Shown: positions 8,450 to 18,107, counted from the stretch's first letter. The stretch: DNA of 64,000 bases from Permianibacter sp046297695 (GCA_046297695.1 JBKBHF010000006.1:53527-117526), one strand, 5' to 3'. The notes: generated by a model not told the origin, from the letters alone. Numbers and translations: made by a program.

Positions 8450-9517
8450 ATGGCCGGCATCGACGCGCGTTTCCGGCTCGACTGGCCGGGTTTCTCCCTC
8501 GACGTGGATCTCGAGCTGCCCAGTCGGGGGGTGACCGCCCTGTTCGGCCATTCCGGTTCGGGCAAGACTACGCTGCTGCGCTGCATCGCCGGCCTGGAGC
8601 GCGCGCCGCAGGGACGGTTCGCCATCGATGGCGAGGTCTGGCAGGACGCCGGGCACTGGCTGCCGACCCACCGACGCCCCATCGGTTATGTGTTTCAGGA
8701 AGCGAGCCTGTTCCCCCACCTTTCGGTGATGGACAACTTGCGCTACGGCATGACGCGCAGCGCCAAGCCGCAGCGGATCAGTCTCGACCAGGCCATCGCG
8801 CTGCTGGGCATCGGGCACCTGCTCGATCGCAAACCGGAGCGACTCTCCGGCGGCGAACGTCAGCGGGTGGGCATCGCCCGCGCCTTGGCGGTCAACCCGC
8901 GCCTGTTGTTGATGGACGAGCCGCTGGCCGCGCTCGACGTGAAGCGCAAACAGGAAATCCTGCCTTACCTGGAACGCCTGCACGAAGAACTGGAGATCCC
9001 GGTGCTCTATGTCAGTCATGTGCCCGATGAGGTGGCGCGGCTGGCGGATTATCTCGTCGCTATGGAAGGCGGTAAGGTGGTGGCCAACGGGCCGCTGGCT
9101 GAAACGCTGGCTCGACTCGACCTGCCGATCCGGCTGGGCGAGGACGCGGGCGCGATCCTCGAGGGCACGGTGGCCGAAGTGGACAGGGACTGGCACTTGG
9201 TGCGGGTGGATTTCGACGGCGGCAGCCTGTGGGCACGGGATCAGGGGCTATCAGTCGGCCGCCGCGTCCGGCTGCGGGTGTTGGCACGCGATGTCAGCCT
9301 GGCCTGCGAACCGGGCGTGAGCAGCATCCAGAACGTGCTGCGCGGAACCGTAGACGCCATCGGTGATGACGACCATCCCGGGCTGGCCTTGGTGCAGGTC
9401 AGGGTGGGCGCGACGGTGCTGCTGGCCCGCCTCACGAAACGGGCCGTGAATACGCTTGCCGTGGACGCTGGCATGCCGATTTGGGTACAGCTGAAATCGG
9501 TGGCGCTGCTGGAGTGA
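8450..9517 (+). CDS. modC: Molybdate ABC transporter, ATPase with molybdate-binding TOBE domain
   Basis: This 355-residue ATPase has Walker A (GHSGSGKTTLL, residues about 31-41), Q-loop (VFQEASLFPHLSV), signature LSGGERQRVGIARAL, Walker B LLLMDEP and H-loop SHVPDE. The C-terminal ~65 residues (from about 290, SIQNVLRGTVDAI) are a TOBE/Mop domain that binds molybdate and regulates transport. It powers ModB. The usual ModC length is 350-360, so it is complete. No molybdenum cofactor genes are in the window. Confidence 0.94.
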   Translation: MAGIDARFRLDWPGFSLDVDLELPSRGVTALFGHSGSGKTTLLRCIAGLERAPQGRFAIDGEVWQDAGHWLPTHRRPIGYVFQEASLFPHLSVMDNLRYGMTRSAKPQRISLDQAIALLGIGHLLDRKPERLSGGERQRVGIARALAVNPRLLLMDEPLAALDVKRKQEILPYLERLHEELEIPVLYVSHVPDEVARLADYLVAMEGGKVVANGPLAETLARLDLPIRLGEDAGAILEGTVAEVDRDWHLVRVDFDGGSLWARDQGLSVGRRVRLRVLARDVSLACEPGVSSIQNVLRGTVDAIGDDDHPGLALVQVRVGATVLLARLTKRAVNTLAVDAGMPIWVQLKSVALLE

Positions 9518-9976
9518 GCCCAGCATCGACTGGCTGTGAACGCCGCGTCGAACGCAGCACCGCCGCCCGGGACCGGCCTGAGCCCTGCTGCAGAGGCACC
9601 ATCGCCAGCCGTGCCGATGGGGGCATGATTCCGCCCGCCAAGGCGTAGCGACCGATGCCGGCGGCATTGTGCGATGGCATTGCACGGTTGCATGCGCAAG
9701 CGACCGTTAGCCATCCGCCTTAGGGATTGCCGCGACCATCGGAACCCGCTACAAGTTTGTCCGGCCGACCGGGTGGCCGAGAGTGACAAGACATCCGTTT
9801 TCCCGGGTGAGGGAGGCAAGGGCCGGACGATGGAAAGTTGGACTACGTCGTCAAGGTCGGTGAACAGGAGGTCGACCCTTCGATCATCGTGATCCGAGCG
9901 ACCGAGCGGCTGCACTCACCAAAACCACAACGGGCGGAACATTCCGCCCGTTGTGGTTTTGCGTTAGCGAATGCGC
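9518..9976. other. Gene-free gap of about 460 bp after modC
   Basis: No supported coding region lies here. The only recognisable element is the bidirectional terminator at 9921-9960. With the gaps at 4700-5254 and 6407-6855 it gives the htrA-mod segment unusually long non-coding borders. Confidence 0.55.
9921..9960. terminator. Bidirectional rho-independent terminator between modC and ettA
   Basis: A perfect 17-bp stem (AAAACCACAACGGGCGG and its complement) encloses the 6-nt loop AACATT, with A and T runs at the outer ends. It can terminate ettA (from the right) and modC (from the left). Confidence 0.9.
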
Positions 9977-11644
9977 TCAGCGCTCGATTGGCTTGTACTT
10001 CAGCCGATGCGGCTGATCGGCTTCGACGCCCAGACGGCGTTTCTTGTCCGCTTCGTAATCGGCGTAGTTGCCTTCGAACCAGACCACCTGCGAATTGCCT
10101 TCGAACGCCAGAATGTGGGTGGCGACGCGGTCGAGGAACCAGCGATCGTGCGAGATGACCACGGCGCAGCCGGCGAAGGACAGCAGCGCTTCTTCCAGTG
10201 CCCGCAGCGTTTCGACGTCGAGATCGTTGGTCGGTTCGTCGAGCAGCAATACGTTGCCGCCGCTTTTCAGCAGCTTGGCGAGGTGCAGACGGTTGCGCTC
10301 GCCACCGGACAGATCCTTCACCCACTTCTGCTGATCGCTGCCCTTGAAGTTGAAGCGGCCGATGTAGGCGCGCGACGGCATGCTGAAGTTGCCGATGGTG
10401 ATGATGTCGAGACCATCGGAGACTTCTTCCCAGACGGTCTTGTTCGGGTCGAGCGTGTCGCGCGACTGATCGACATAGGCGAGCTTGACGGTGTCGCCGA
10501 TGCGCAGCTCACCGCCGTCCGGCTTCACTTCGCCGGTGATCATCTTGAACAGCGTCGATTTACCGGCCCCGTTCGGGCCGATGACACCGACAATGCCGCC
10601 GGGCGGCAGATTGAAGCTCAGGTTGTCGTACAGCAGCTTGTCGCCAAACGATTTCTTCAGCCCCTTGGCTTCGACCACGAGGTTGCCCAGACGCGGGCCC
10701 GGCGGAATGTACAGCTCCTGGGTTTCGTTGCGTTTCTGGAATTCGACGCTCGACAGTTCCTCGAAGCGCTGGATACGGGCCTTGTTCTTGGCCTGACGCG
10801 CTTTCGGGTTTTGCCGGACCCATTCCAGCTCTTCTTTCATCGTTTTCAGGTGCGCGGCTTCGGCGCGCTCTTCCTGAAGCAGGCGGGCCTGCTTCTGCTC
10901 CAGCCAGGACGAGTAATTGCCTTCCCACGGAATGCCGTGGCCACGATCCAGTTCCAGAATCCAGCTGGCGACGTTGTCGAGGAAGTAGCGGTCGTGGGTG
11001 ACCGCAATGACCGTGCCCGGGAAATCGTGCAGGAAGCGTTCAAGCCAGGCGACGCTTTCGGCATCCAGATGGTTGGTCGGTTCGTCGAGCAGGATCATGT
11101 CCGGCTTGCTGAGCAAGAGCTTGCACAGCGCGACCCGACGCTTCTCACCACCAGACAGCGTTTTGACATCGGCGTCCCACGGCGGCAGGCGCAAGGCATC
11201 GGCGGCGATTTCCAGTTTGCGATCGATGTCGTCACCGCCATTGGCTGCGAGGAAGGCTTCCAGTTCACCTTGCTCTTTCGCGAGCTTGTCGAAGTCGGCA
11301 TCCGGCTCGGCGTAGGCGGCGTACACGGCGTCGAGCCGGGCTTTCGCGGCGATCAGATCGGCCACCGCTTCTTCGATGTTGCCACGGACATCTTTGTCCG
11401 GATTCAGTTGCGGCTCCTGCGGCAAGTAGCCAATCTTGGTGCCGGTCAGCGCGCGCGCCTCGCCATCAAATTCCTTGTCGACACCGGCCATGATCCGCAG
11501 CACGGTCGATTTGCCGGCGCCGTTGAGGCCCAAAACGCCGATTTTGGCGCCCGGGAAAAACGACAGCGAAATGTCCTTGATGATGGTGCGTTTCGGGGGC
11601 ACGACCTTGCTGACCCGATGCATCGTGTAAATGTATTGCGCCAC
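9977..11644 (-). CDS. ettA: Energy-dependent translational throttle, ABC-F ATPase
   Basis: This 555-residue ABC-F protein has two ATPase domains in tandem and no membrane segments. Walker A motifs are GLNGAGKST and GPNGAGKST; signatures are LSGGEKRRVALCKLL and LSGGERNRLHLAKLL; both Walker B ends are LLDEPTN. Between them is the charged linker that enters the ribosomal E site (KTMKEELEWVRQNPKARQAKNKAR). The N-terminus MAQYIYTMHRVSKVVPP is typical of EttA. It gates the first elongation step according to the ATP/ADP ratio. It ends at the terminator at 9921-9960. Confidence 0.95.
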   Translation of the reverse strand: MAQYIYTMHRVSKVVPPKRTIIKDISLSFFPGAKIGVLGLNGAGKSTVLRIMAGVDKEFDGEARALTGTKIGYLPQEPQLNPDKDVRGNIEEAVADLIAAKARLDAVYAAYAEPDADFDKLAKEQGELEAFLAANGGDDIDRKLEIAADALRLPPWDADVKTLSGGEKRRVALCKLLLSKPDMILLDEPTNHLDAESVAWLERFLHDFPGTVIAVTHDRYFLDNVASWILELDRGHGIPWEGNYSSWLEQKQARLLQEERAEAAHLKTMKEELEWVRQNPKARQAKNKARIQRFEELSSVEFQKRNETQELYIPPGPRLGNLVVEAKGLKKSFGDKLLYDNLSFNLPPGGIVGVIGPNGAGKSTLFKMITGEVKPDGGELRIGDTVKLAYVDQSRDTLDPNKTVWEEVSDGLDIITIGNFSMPSRAYIGRFNFKGSDQQKWVKDLSGGERNRLHLAKLLKSGGNVLLLDEPTNDLDVETLRALEEALLSFAGCAVVISHDRWFLDRVATHILAFEGNSQVVWFEGNYADYEADKKRRLGVEADQPHRLKYKPIER

Positions 11645-11804
11645 TGACGCGTCCTCTTGGAGACAAGGGAAAAACCGGCCGGCATTGTACCTGAGCCGGC
11701 CCGTACTGCGGCTGCCGGGCCGCTTCTCGGCACCCGGTCGGCTCTGCTACCTTCGCCCTAACTGGTACAACGCCTTGTGCCGCTTCACCTGCCGAGCATT
11801 CCTT

Positions 11805-13349
11805 ATGCGCCGTCCGTTCCATCGTTTGCTGTTGCTTGCTTCGCCATTGTGGCTGGCGTCTTCACTGTGGGCAGCGACGCCGGTCAGTGTCGATGCGTTG
11901 ATGGCAGCGGCGGATCGCCGCGACCCGGCCGATCCGGGCTGGGCAGCGGCGCTGGCGCAGGACGATCCGGTGCTGTTGCAGGTGGCCGCGCGCGGTCTCG
12001 GTCGCATTGGCGGCGATGAGCGGTTGCCGCTGCTGTTGCCACTGCTCGCACATATCGAGCCGGCCGTGCGGGCCGAGGCCGCTTTCGCCATCGCCATTCT
12101 GGCGGTGCAGGCGCCAGCCGCGCAGGCCGAACAGGAACGGGCGCTGGCGCTGCGGCTGGCGCTGGAGCCTGACAGCCAGGTCCGCCAGCACTTGCTGCGC
12201 GCGCTCGGCAAGTGCGGTGGTGAGCACAGCCAGCAGCTGTTGCGTGATTACCGGCTCGACGGCCGCAGCGCCGACGAGCGCGCGGCCTGGGCGCAGGCCG
12301 TCGGCCTGTTGTGGAGTTACCGCCGCGGCGCGCTGTCGGCGCTGGACGGGGCCTTGGTGGCGCGCTTGCTGGGCCTGCTCGCGCGCGATGAGCCGGTCGC
12401 CGAAATGGCGGCGTTCGCGCTGGCGCGCGCCCGCAAGGAGCCGTTGGTTCAGAGGCAAACACCGGCGCTGACCGCGGCGTTCGGCCGGGCCCCTTCTGCC
12501 GGTGCCCGCATTTTTCTGTTGCGGGCCCTGGCAAGCGCAGTGACCGAGCAAACGGCACGCCGCTGGCTGCGGGTCCAGCAGCAACAGCGCCTGGCCGGCC
12601 GGCGTTTGCTCGCCGCCGAACGGGTCGAGCTGAATGCCATGCTGGCGGCCAATCTGCCGATGCCGGCGCTCCGCCAGGCGGTGGCCTATGGTTTGCGCAG
12701 CGCCGCCGCGGCGGAGCGGTTGGCGATCTTGCAGGCACTGAGCAGCCGGCCGGTCGAAGCGCAGGCCTTGCGTGATTTGCTGCTGGCGCACGCTGCACTG
12801 CAGCCGGCCGACCAGCGCTGGCTGCAGGATTGGCTCGAGCCGGCGCAGGCAGCGGCCGAAAGCGAAACCGAAGCGGACGCCGAACCGGCAGCGCCAACGC
12901 CACCATATCGCGATGCGCTGGCTTACGTCGGCCTGCGTTACCGACTGCATACCGTGCGCGGTGCCGTCGATATCGAACTGCTGCCGGATGCGGTCTACAC
13001 GAGCGCCAACTTTGCTCGTCTGGCGGACCAGGGCTACTACGACCGCAGCACGTTTCATCGGGTGATTGGCAATTTCGTCGCCCAGGGCGGCGATCCGAGC
13101 GGCACCGGCGATGGTGGCCCGGGCTGGCGCATCCGCGAAGAGTTGTCGCCGCTGCCGCACGCGCCGGGCTATGTCGGCATGGCAACCGCAGGCAAGGACA
13201 CCGCGGGTTCACAATTTTTCATCAACACCGGCCGCAATCCGCACCTGGACTGGCACTACACGATTTTTGCCCGGGTCATTGCCGGCCAGGCGGCGGTCCA
13301 GCAACTGCTGCCGGGTGATGCCTTGCTGGCGGTGCGCCGCCTGCCTTGA
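11805..13349 (+). CDS. Periplasmic HEAT-repeat / cyclophilin-type peptidyl-prolyl isomerase fusion
   Basis: This 514-residue exported protein begins with a signal peptide (about 1-23, LLASPLWLASSLWAATP). An alpha-helical HEAT-like array follows (about 25-345, with repeated LLPLLAHIEPAVRAEAAFA and LLRALGKCGGEHSQQLL units), then an acidic Ala/Glu/Pro linker (about 346-368), then a cyclophilin domain (about 375-514). Cyclophilin active-site positions are visible in TFHRVIGNFVAQGGD and GSQFFINTG. It probably isomerises prolyl bonds in envelope proteins held by the HEAT scaffold. ATG at 11805 was chosen because the signal peptide begins there; upstream codons in the same frame are not protein-like. 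The gene is monocistronic and divergent from ettA. Confidence 0.85.
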   Translation: MRRPFHRLLLLASPLWLASSLWAATPVSVDALMAAADRRDPADPGWAAALAQDDPVLLQVAARGLGRIGGDERLPLLLPLLAHIEPAVRAEAAFAIAILAVQAPAAQAEQERALALRLALEPDSQVRQHLLRALGKCGGEHSQQLLRDYRLDGRSADERAAWAQAVGLLWSYRRGALSALDGALVARLLGLLARDEPVAEMAAFALARARKEPLVQRQTPALTAAFGRAPSAGARIFLLRALASAVTEQTARRWLRVQQQQRLAGRRLLAAERVELNAMLAANLPMPALRQAVAYGLRSAAAAERLAILQALSSRPVEAQALRDLLLAHAALQPADQRWLQDWLEPAQAAAESETEADAEPAAPTPPYRDALAYVGLRYRLHTVRGAVDIELLPDAVYTSANFARLADQGYYDRSTFHRVIGNFVAQGGDPSGTGDGGPGWRIREELSPLPHAPGYVGMATAGKDTAGSQFFINTGRNPHLDWHYTIFARVIAGQAAVQQLLPGDALLAVRRLP

Positions 13350-13486
13350 CGCCGTGACAAAACGCTACAGAAAAAGCCATGACGCAGCTGCTGGCATTCG
13401 CTACCAGCGTCTAGACTCAAACGAATCGCCTTCGGCGTTCCGGTGTCTGCGTCGGCGTGTGCGAGTGGCTCGTGGCTTGGCTCAGG

Positions 13487-16400
13487 ATGCGTTTCGTGTC
13501 GGCGTCGGTAACAGGAAGTGCCCCCGCTCTTGTGCCTTATGAGGCGATCCGTCGGCCCTTGCTCGGCTGGCTGGCACTGCTCTACGCCGTGCTCGGCTAT
13601 GTCGGTCTGCATTTCGATGGTGGCGATGGTCTGGTATCGGCGGTGTGGCCAGCCTCCGGACTGGCTGCCGCAACCGTGTTGCGCCATGGTGCGCCGGGCT
13701 TCTGGGTGCCGGCGCTGGGTAACCTGATCCTGATGCTGCCGATCAGCATGGTCTATGGCCAGCCGTTTACCGTCGCGCTCGCCATCGCCATCGGTTGTGC
13801 CGCTGCCAACACCGGTGAAGCCTGGTTGATTCTGCGGCTGAGCGGCGGGTACGGCCCACGCCGTCTGCACGACAGCCGTGCGTTCCTTCGTTTTGCCGCC
13901 GTGGCGGCGCCGCTCGGCAGTTTGTTCAGCGCCGTGGTTGGCATCGCCACCTTGGTGGCATTGTCGGTAAAAGCCGAACTCGGGCCGCTGGTGCGGATGG
14001 CGTTGTGGTGGAGCGGCGACATGGTCGGCTGCCTGCTGCTGACCCCGTTGCTGCTGACCTGGTCGGAAAGGCCGCGCGAATGGCGGCTGTTGCGCGAATT
14101 TCTGCTGCTGGAAGCGGCGGCGGCGCTGTATCTGTACCTGCTGCTGACGCCGACACTCAATGACAGTGGCTGGCGGGTGCTGATCGCGCCGCTCGGTTTG
14201 CCGCTGCTGTTCTGGGCGGTAGCGCGTTTGCGGCTGTTTCATCTGACCGCCTTTCTGGCGTCGGTGGGCCTCGTGTTTGTGCTGGCGCATTATCATCAGC
14301 TCGGCCCGTTCCAACTGCCGACGCCGCTGCGTTCCCATTGGGCGCTGCAATCGTTTCTGGTGGTATTGCTGAGCTCTACCGTACTGGCTGCGACACTGGC
14401 GCGCGAGCGCCGCTATCTGCATCAGCAATTGCAACGCGCCAATGCGGCGCTGGAGCGGCAAGTGCAGGAGCGCACCGACGCCATCACCCAGCAACGCAAC
14501 CGCCTGCAGGAAATCGTCGCCATGCTGCCGCTGCACCTGTCGGTACGGGACCGGCAGGGGCAGGCGCGGATCGGCAACCGCGCCATCGCGCTGATCGCCG
14601 ATCAAGAGCCGGACTGGCTGCAGGCGGCGCGCGAACTGGCCTTGCAGCGCGGTGAGCCGGTGCGCGATGTCTTCGGTTCGGTCCGGACGCCACGCGGCAA
14701 CGCGCTGCATCTGCAGGCGCAGGTGGTGCCGCTGCGCGAAGAGGCCGAGCCATCCGTGCTGGTGGTGGTGCAGGACATCACCGAACGGGTGCGGCGGCAA
14801 CGGCTGGAACAACTGCACGCCACGGTATTGCAGCGGCTGGCTGGCGAGTCGTCATTGTCGGCGGTCTTGCAGCAGATTGTGTGGACGGTGGAGGAGCTGG
14901 AGCCGACGATCATCGCAACGATTCTGTTGGTCGATCGACAGCGGCAAGTGGTGCGCCACGGCGCCGCCGGTCGAATGCCGGACTTTTTCTGCAAGGCGAT
15001 TGATGGCGCCAGCTATGGTCCCGGTGTCGGCAGTTGTGGCAACACGGCGGCCACCGGCCAGCGCACCATCACCGAAGACATTGCCAATGACCCGTTCTGG
15101 ATTTCGTACAAAGCGCTGGCGGCGCAGGCCGGCGTCGCGGCCTGCTGGTCAGAACCGGTGCGCGACAACAACGGTCAGGTATTGGCAACGTTTGCCCTGT
15201 ACGCGAAAGAGCCGGCGCGCCCGACCGCCAGTCAGCTGCTGCTGATCGAGGCGATGGCGGCACTGGTGCGCCTGGCCATCGAACACCATCACAACTTGCA
15301 GCATCTGCGGCTGTTGTCGCGGGCGATTGAGCAAACCGCGAGTGCAGTCATCCTGTGTGATGCCGGCGGCAACATCGAGTATGCCAACGCCAGTTTCACC
15401 CATATGCTGTTGCAGTCCAGCGAGCGGGCTCGCGGTCAGTCGGTGTTCAATGTGTTGCTGCCGGATGACGAAGACGGTTTGTTGGTGCGTGGCGCGATCC
15501 AGCAGGTGGTGGGCAAAGGCTCCGGGTGGCACGGCGAGTTTGTCGGCCGCCGGGCCGATGAAAGCCGGATCTGGTTGCACGCGTCGATTTCACCGATGTT
15601 CTCCGCCGATGGCCAGCTGGAAAAACTGGTCACCGTGCTGGAAGACATCAGCTCGTTCAAGCAGGCCCAGGCGAATGTCGAATACCTGGCCTTCCACGAC
15701 CCCCTGACCGGGCTCGCCAACCGTCGCTTGCTGTTGTTGCGGCTTGACGAGGCGGTACGCCGTCGGCGCCGTACCGGCGGCATGTCAGCGCTGTTGTTTT
15801 TTGATCTCGATGAATTCAAGCGCATCAACGACACGCTGGGGCACGAAGCGGGCGATGAGCTGCTCAAGCAGATCGCCAATCGTTTGCTGAGCAATGTCCG
15901 GGAAGATGATCTGGTCGCCCGGCTCGGTGGTGACGAATTCTGTTTGTTGCTCAGCAATCTGCATGACAGCCTGGAGGCCGGCGATCTCGCCCGCAAACTG
16001 ATGCCGCTGATGGCAGCGCCGATGCAGCTGGGTGACCATGCCATTTCGGTGTCTTGCAGCGTCGGTATCACGCTGTTGCCGGTCGATGGCGATCAACCGG
16101 ATGTGTTGCTGCGCAATGCCGACCTGGCGATGTACCAAGCCAAGTCGGAAGGCAAAAACCGGTTCGTGTTCTTCTCGCCGGAGATGAACGATGTCAGCCG
16201 GGTTCGGCTGCAGCGCGAAAGCGAGCTGCGCCGCGCGCTCGGCCGCAACCAGTTCAAGCTGTTCTACCAGCCCATCGTCAACATGCCGGACGGCCAGCTG
16301 CGCGGCATGGAAGTGCTGCTGCGCTGGCAGCATCCGGACGAGGGTCTGCTGAGCCCGGATGCCTTCATCGATGTGGCGGAGCACACCGGCCTTATCGTTC

Positions 16401-16936
16401 CGATCGGTGAGGAAGTGTTGGCGAAGGCGCTGAGTGATTTGCCGCTGCTGCGGCAACGCGGCGAGAACCTGCGGCTGTCGGTCAATGTCTCGGCCCGGCA
16501 GCTGCGGGAGCTGGAATTTGCCGACCGCGTAGTCGCGCAGATGCAGCAGCACCAGGTGCCGCCGGGCCAGCTGCAGCTGGAAATCACCGAGAGTCTGCTG
16601 CTTGAGCGCAGTGCCGTCACCGAACACAATCTGGAGAGTCTGGTGAATGCCGGCGCCCGCATCGTCATTGACGATTTCGGCACCGGTTACACCTCATTCA
16701 GCCAGCTGCGCGAGCTGCCGATCCATGGCATCAAGCTCGATCGCCTGTTCGTGCGCGAGCTGCCGGACAATGAAGATGATGCGGCGATCGTTGCCGCGCT
16801 GATCGCCATGGCCAAGCAACTGCAGCTGGAAATCGTGGCCGAAGGCGTGGAAACCGAAGCACAACGTGATTACCTGGTGGCGCACGGTTGTCCGAGCGGT
16901 CAGGGCTGGCTGTTTGGTCGACCGAAACCGCTTTGA
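13487..16936 (+). CDS. MASE1-PAS-GAF-PAS-GGDEF-EAL cyclic-di-GMP enzyme
   Basis: This is a membrane sensor of about 1149 residues. An N-terminal MASE1-like multi-helix domain (about 15-305, ending in a coiled coil) is followed by PAS (about 335-440), GAF (about 447-598), PAS (about 608-721), GGDEF (about 728-900) and EAL (about 920-1149). The cyclase motif GGDEF is intact at about 814-818. The phosphodiesterase motif reads EVLLRW in place of EALLRW, with downstream ITESLLL, IDDFGTGYTS and AEGVETE intact, so both activities are plausible. The start is uncertain: ATG 13487 or GTG 13496, the latter with CAGGA at a better distance. It is monocistronic. Confidence 0.9.
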   Translation: MRFVSASVTGSAPALVPYEAIRRPLLGWLALLYAVLGYVGLHFDGGDGLVSAVWPASGLAAATVLRHGAPGFWVPALGNLILMLPISMVYGQPFTVALAIAIGCAAANTGEAWLILRLSGGYGPRRLHDSRAFLRFAAVAAPLGSLFSAVVGIATLVALSVKAELGPLVRMALWWSGDMVGCLLLTPLLLTWSERPREWRLLREFLLLEAAAALYLYLLLTPTLNDSGWRVLIAPLGLPLLFWAVARLRLFHLTAFLASVGLVFVLAHYHQLGPFQLPTPLRSHWALQSFLVVLLSSTVLAATLARERRYLHQQLQRANAALERQVQERTDAITQQRNRLQEIVAMLPLHLSVRDRQGQARIGNRAIALIADQEPDWLQAARELALQRGEPVRDVFGSVRTPRGNALHLQAQVVPLREEAEPSVLVVVQDITERVRRQRLEQLHATVLQRLAGESSLSAVLQQIVWTVEELEPTIIATILLVDRQRQVVRHGAAGRMPDFFCKAIDGASYGPGVGSCGNTAATGQRTITEDIANDPFWISYKALAAQAGVAACWSEPVRDNNGQVLATFALYAKEPARPTASQLLLIEAMAALVRLAIEHHHNLQHLRLLSRAIEQTASAVILCDAGGNIEYANASFTHMLLQSSERARGQSVFNVLLPDDEDGLLVRGAIQQVVGKGSGWHGEFVGRRADESRIWLHASISPMFSADGQLEKLVTVLEDISSFKQAQANVEYLAFHDPLTGLANRRLLLLRLDEAVRRRRRTGGMSALLFFDLDEFKRINDTLGHEAGDELLKQIANRLLSNVREDDLVARLGGDEFCLLLSNLHDSLEAGDLARKLMPLMAAPMQLGDHAISVSCSVGITLLPVDGDQPDVLLRNADLAMYQAKSEGKNRFVFFSPEMNDVSRVRLQRESELRRALGRNQFKLFYQPIVNMPDGQLRGMEVLLRWQHPDEGLLSPDAFIDVAEHTGLIVPIGEEVLAKALSDLPLLRQRGENLRLSVNVSARQLRELEFADRVVAQMQQHQVPPGQLQLEITESLLLERSAVTEHNLESLVNAGARIVIDDFGTGYTSFSQLRELPIHGIKLDRLFVRELPDNEDDAAIVAALIAMAKQLQLEIVAEGVETEAQRDYLVAHGCPSGQGWLFGRPKPL

Positions 16937-16983
16937 TTCTGTCGGCGCAGCGCCGGTCTGAAGTTTGCCGGCGAGCGACCTCA

Positions 16984-17532
16984 TTAACTCGCAGGCGCTG
17001 CCACTTTCTGGAAAAACAGGGTCACTTCACCGACCTGAATGCCGAACTTGCTGAGCGTGGCTTTGTTGAACAAGCGCTGCTCGTCCATCTGATACATCCA
17101 GTCATCGAAAGCAATGTCATACATGCTGCCATCGACCGGCAGGCGCAGCGTGTAACGCCAGCGCAGCGTGTTGCCGGCCACTTCGCCCTCGGCTTCGCCG
17201 ACCACATCATCGGCGGTGCCGCGATAGCGCCGTTCGTCGAGTTTGGTCAAGGTCCAGCGCCGGAACTGTTTTTCGCCATCGTCAAAAACGAAATGTTCAT
17301 CAAGCGTGCCGGTGTCACCCTGCCAGCGGCCATCGATACTGACCTGGAAGCGTCGGGTGACATTGCCGCGAAAATCCTGCACCAGCCCCCATGCTTCGAC
17401 ACGGCCATTGAAATACTGCTGCAAATCCAGCCGCGGCGTCTTGTCCTGATACTGTTGCAAGGACGGCGCACAGCTTGCCAGTGACAACAGCAACGCCGCC
17501 GCCAGCGGCTGCCAACACCAGCGAGGTTTCAC
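16984..17532 (-). CDS. DUF3833 family lipoprotein
   Basis: This 182-residue protein has a lipoprotein signal peptide with lipobox LASC (Cys at 21), followed by the DUF3833 region (LDLQQYFNGRVEAWGLVQDFRGNV to KATLSKFGIQVGEVTLFFQK). It is predicted to be anchored in the outer or inner membrane, facing the periplasm. GTG at 17532 is the start, with GGGAG upstream; its first bases overlap the chalcone-isomerase-like stop (GTGA), so the genes are translationally coupled. It is the last gene of the nine-gene operon. DUF3833 proteins recur with CFA synthase and DUF1365 genes, so a lipid-related role is inferred; the biochemical role is unknown. Confidence 0.85.
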   Translation of the reverse strand: MKPRWCWQPLAAALLLSLASCAPSLQQYQDKTPRLDLQQYFNGRVEAWGLVQDFRGNVTRRFQVSIDGRWQGDTGTLDEHFVFDDGEKQFRRWTLTKLDERRYRGTADDVVGEAEGEVAGNTLRWRYTLRLPVDGSMYDIAFDDWMYQMDEQRLFNKATLSKFGIQVGEVTLFFQKVAAPAS

Positions 17533-18107
17533 GAGCGTTCTCCCAATAATTGCCGGCGCAGCGTCGACTCGCTGCTGTCCGGATGCAACCAGATCGCGGC
17601 GAAACGTGGGCCGAACTCGGCATCGGCGACACTGCCAAGTAACTCGCCGTTGTAATAGAAACGTGCCTGCCGGGTCTCGTCGATATGCAGCACCAGTGTG
17701 TCGCCGGCTTTCACATCCGGCCACAGCTGCTGCAGCTGCGGAAGCCATGCCGTGGCCTTGGCATCGAGCAGGCCGAGATCCTCCCACGCCGATGCGGTGG
17801 CGCCGACCAGATCGTCGGCGCTGATGGCGCGGGCATAGGTGATTTGCAGGGCAAACGGCGCCGGCACGCTGCCATCACGAGGCAAGCTCGGCACCGTCGC
17901 CCAGGTGCTGGCATCGTAAACGTGAAAACCGAGCCAGCGCAGTGTGCCGCTGCCAACCCGTTGCAGGCCTTGCGGTTCCGGTACCCGCAGTTCGGCGCGC
18001 GCAGCAAATGCCGGCAGCAACAGCGCCAGCGTCAGCAGCAGCAGCGACCGTGCGAGCGGGTTCGCAATCGGCATCGGGAACAATCGTGGCAAAGCGAATG
18101 CGGACAT
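17529..18107 (-). CDS. Chalcone isomerase-like exported protein
   Basis: This 192-residue protein has a signal peptide (about 1-38, ending FAARAEL). The chalcone isomerase-like fold is indicated by GSGTLRWLGFHVYDASTW, FALQITYARAISADDLV and a C-terminal GPRFAAIWLHPDSS segment. Bacterial members of this family do not make flavonoids; the related fold also binds fatty acids, which suits the lipid genes around it. ATG at 18107 has GAGGTG upstream and places the signal peptide at the N-terminus. It overlaps the DUF3833 gene by four bases. Confidence 0.85.
   Translation of the reverse strand: MSAFALPRLFPMPIANPLARSLLLLTLALLLPAFAARAELRVPEPQGLQRVGSGTLRWLGFHVYDASTWATVPSLPRDGSVPAPFALQITYARAISADDLVGATASAWEDLGLLDAKATAWLPQLQQLWPDVKAGDTLVLHIDETRQARFYYNGELLGSVADAEFGPRFAAIWLHPDSSESTLRRQLLGERS

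Noticed and set aside
6850..8682. Long minus-strand frame opposite modA and modB
   Set aside because: Antisense to well-conserved genes; composition is Gln/Arg/His-rich with no domain, as expected for shadow frames in GC-rich DNA.
9971..11647. Plus-strand frame opposite ettA
   Set aside because: ettA is unambiguous on the minus strand; the plus frame is its mirror.
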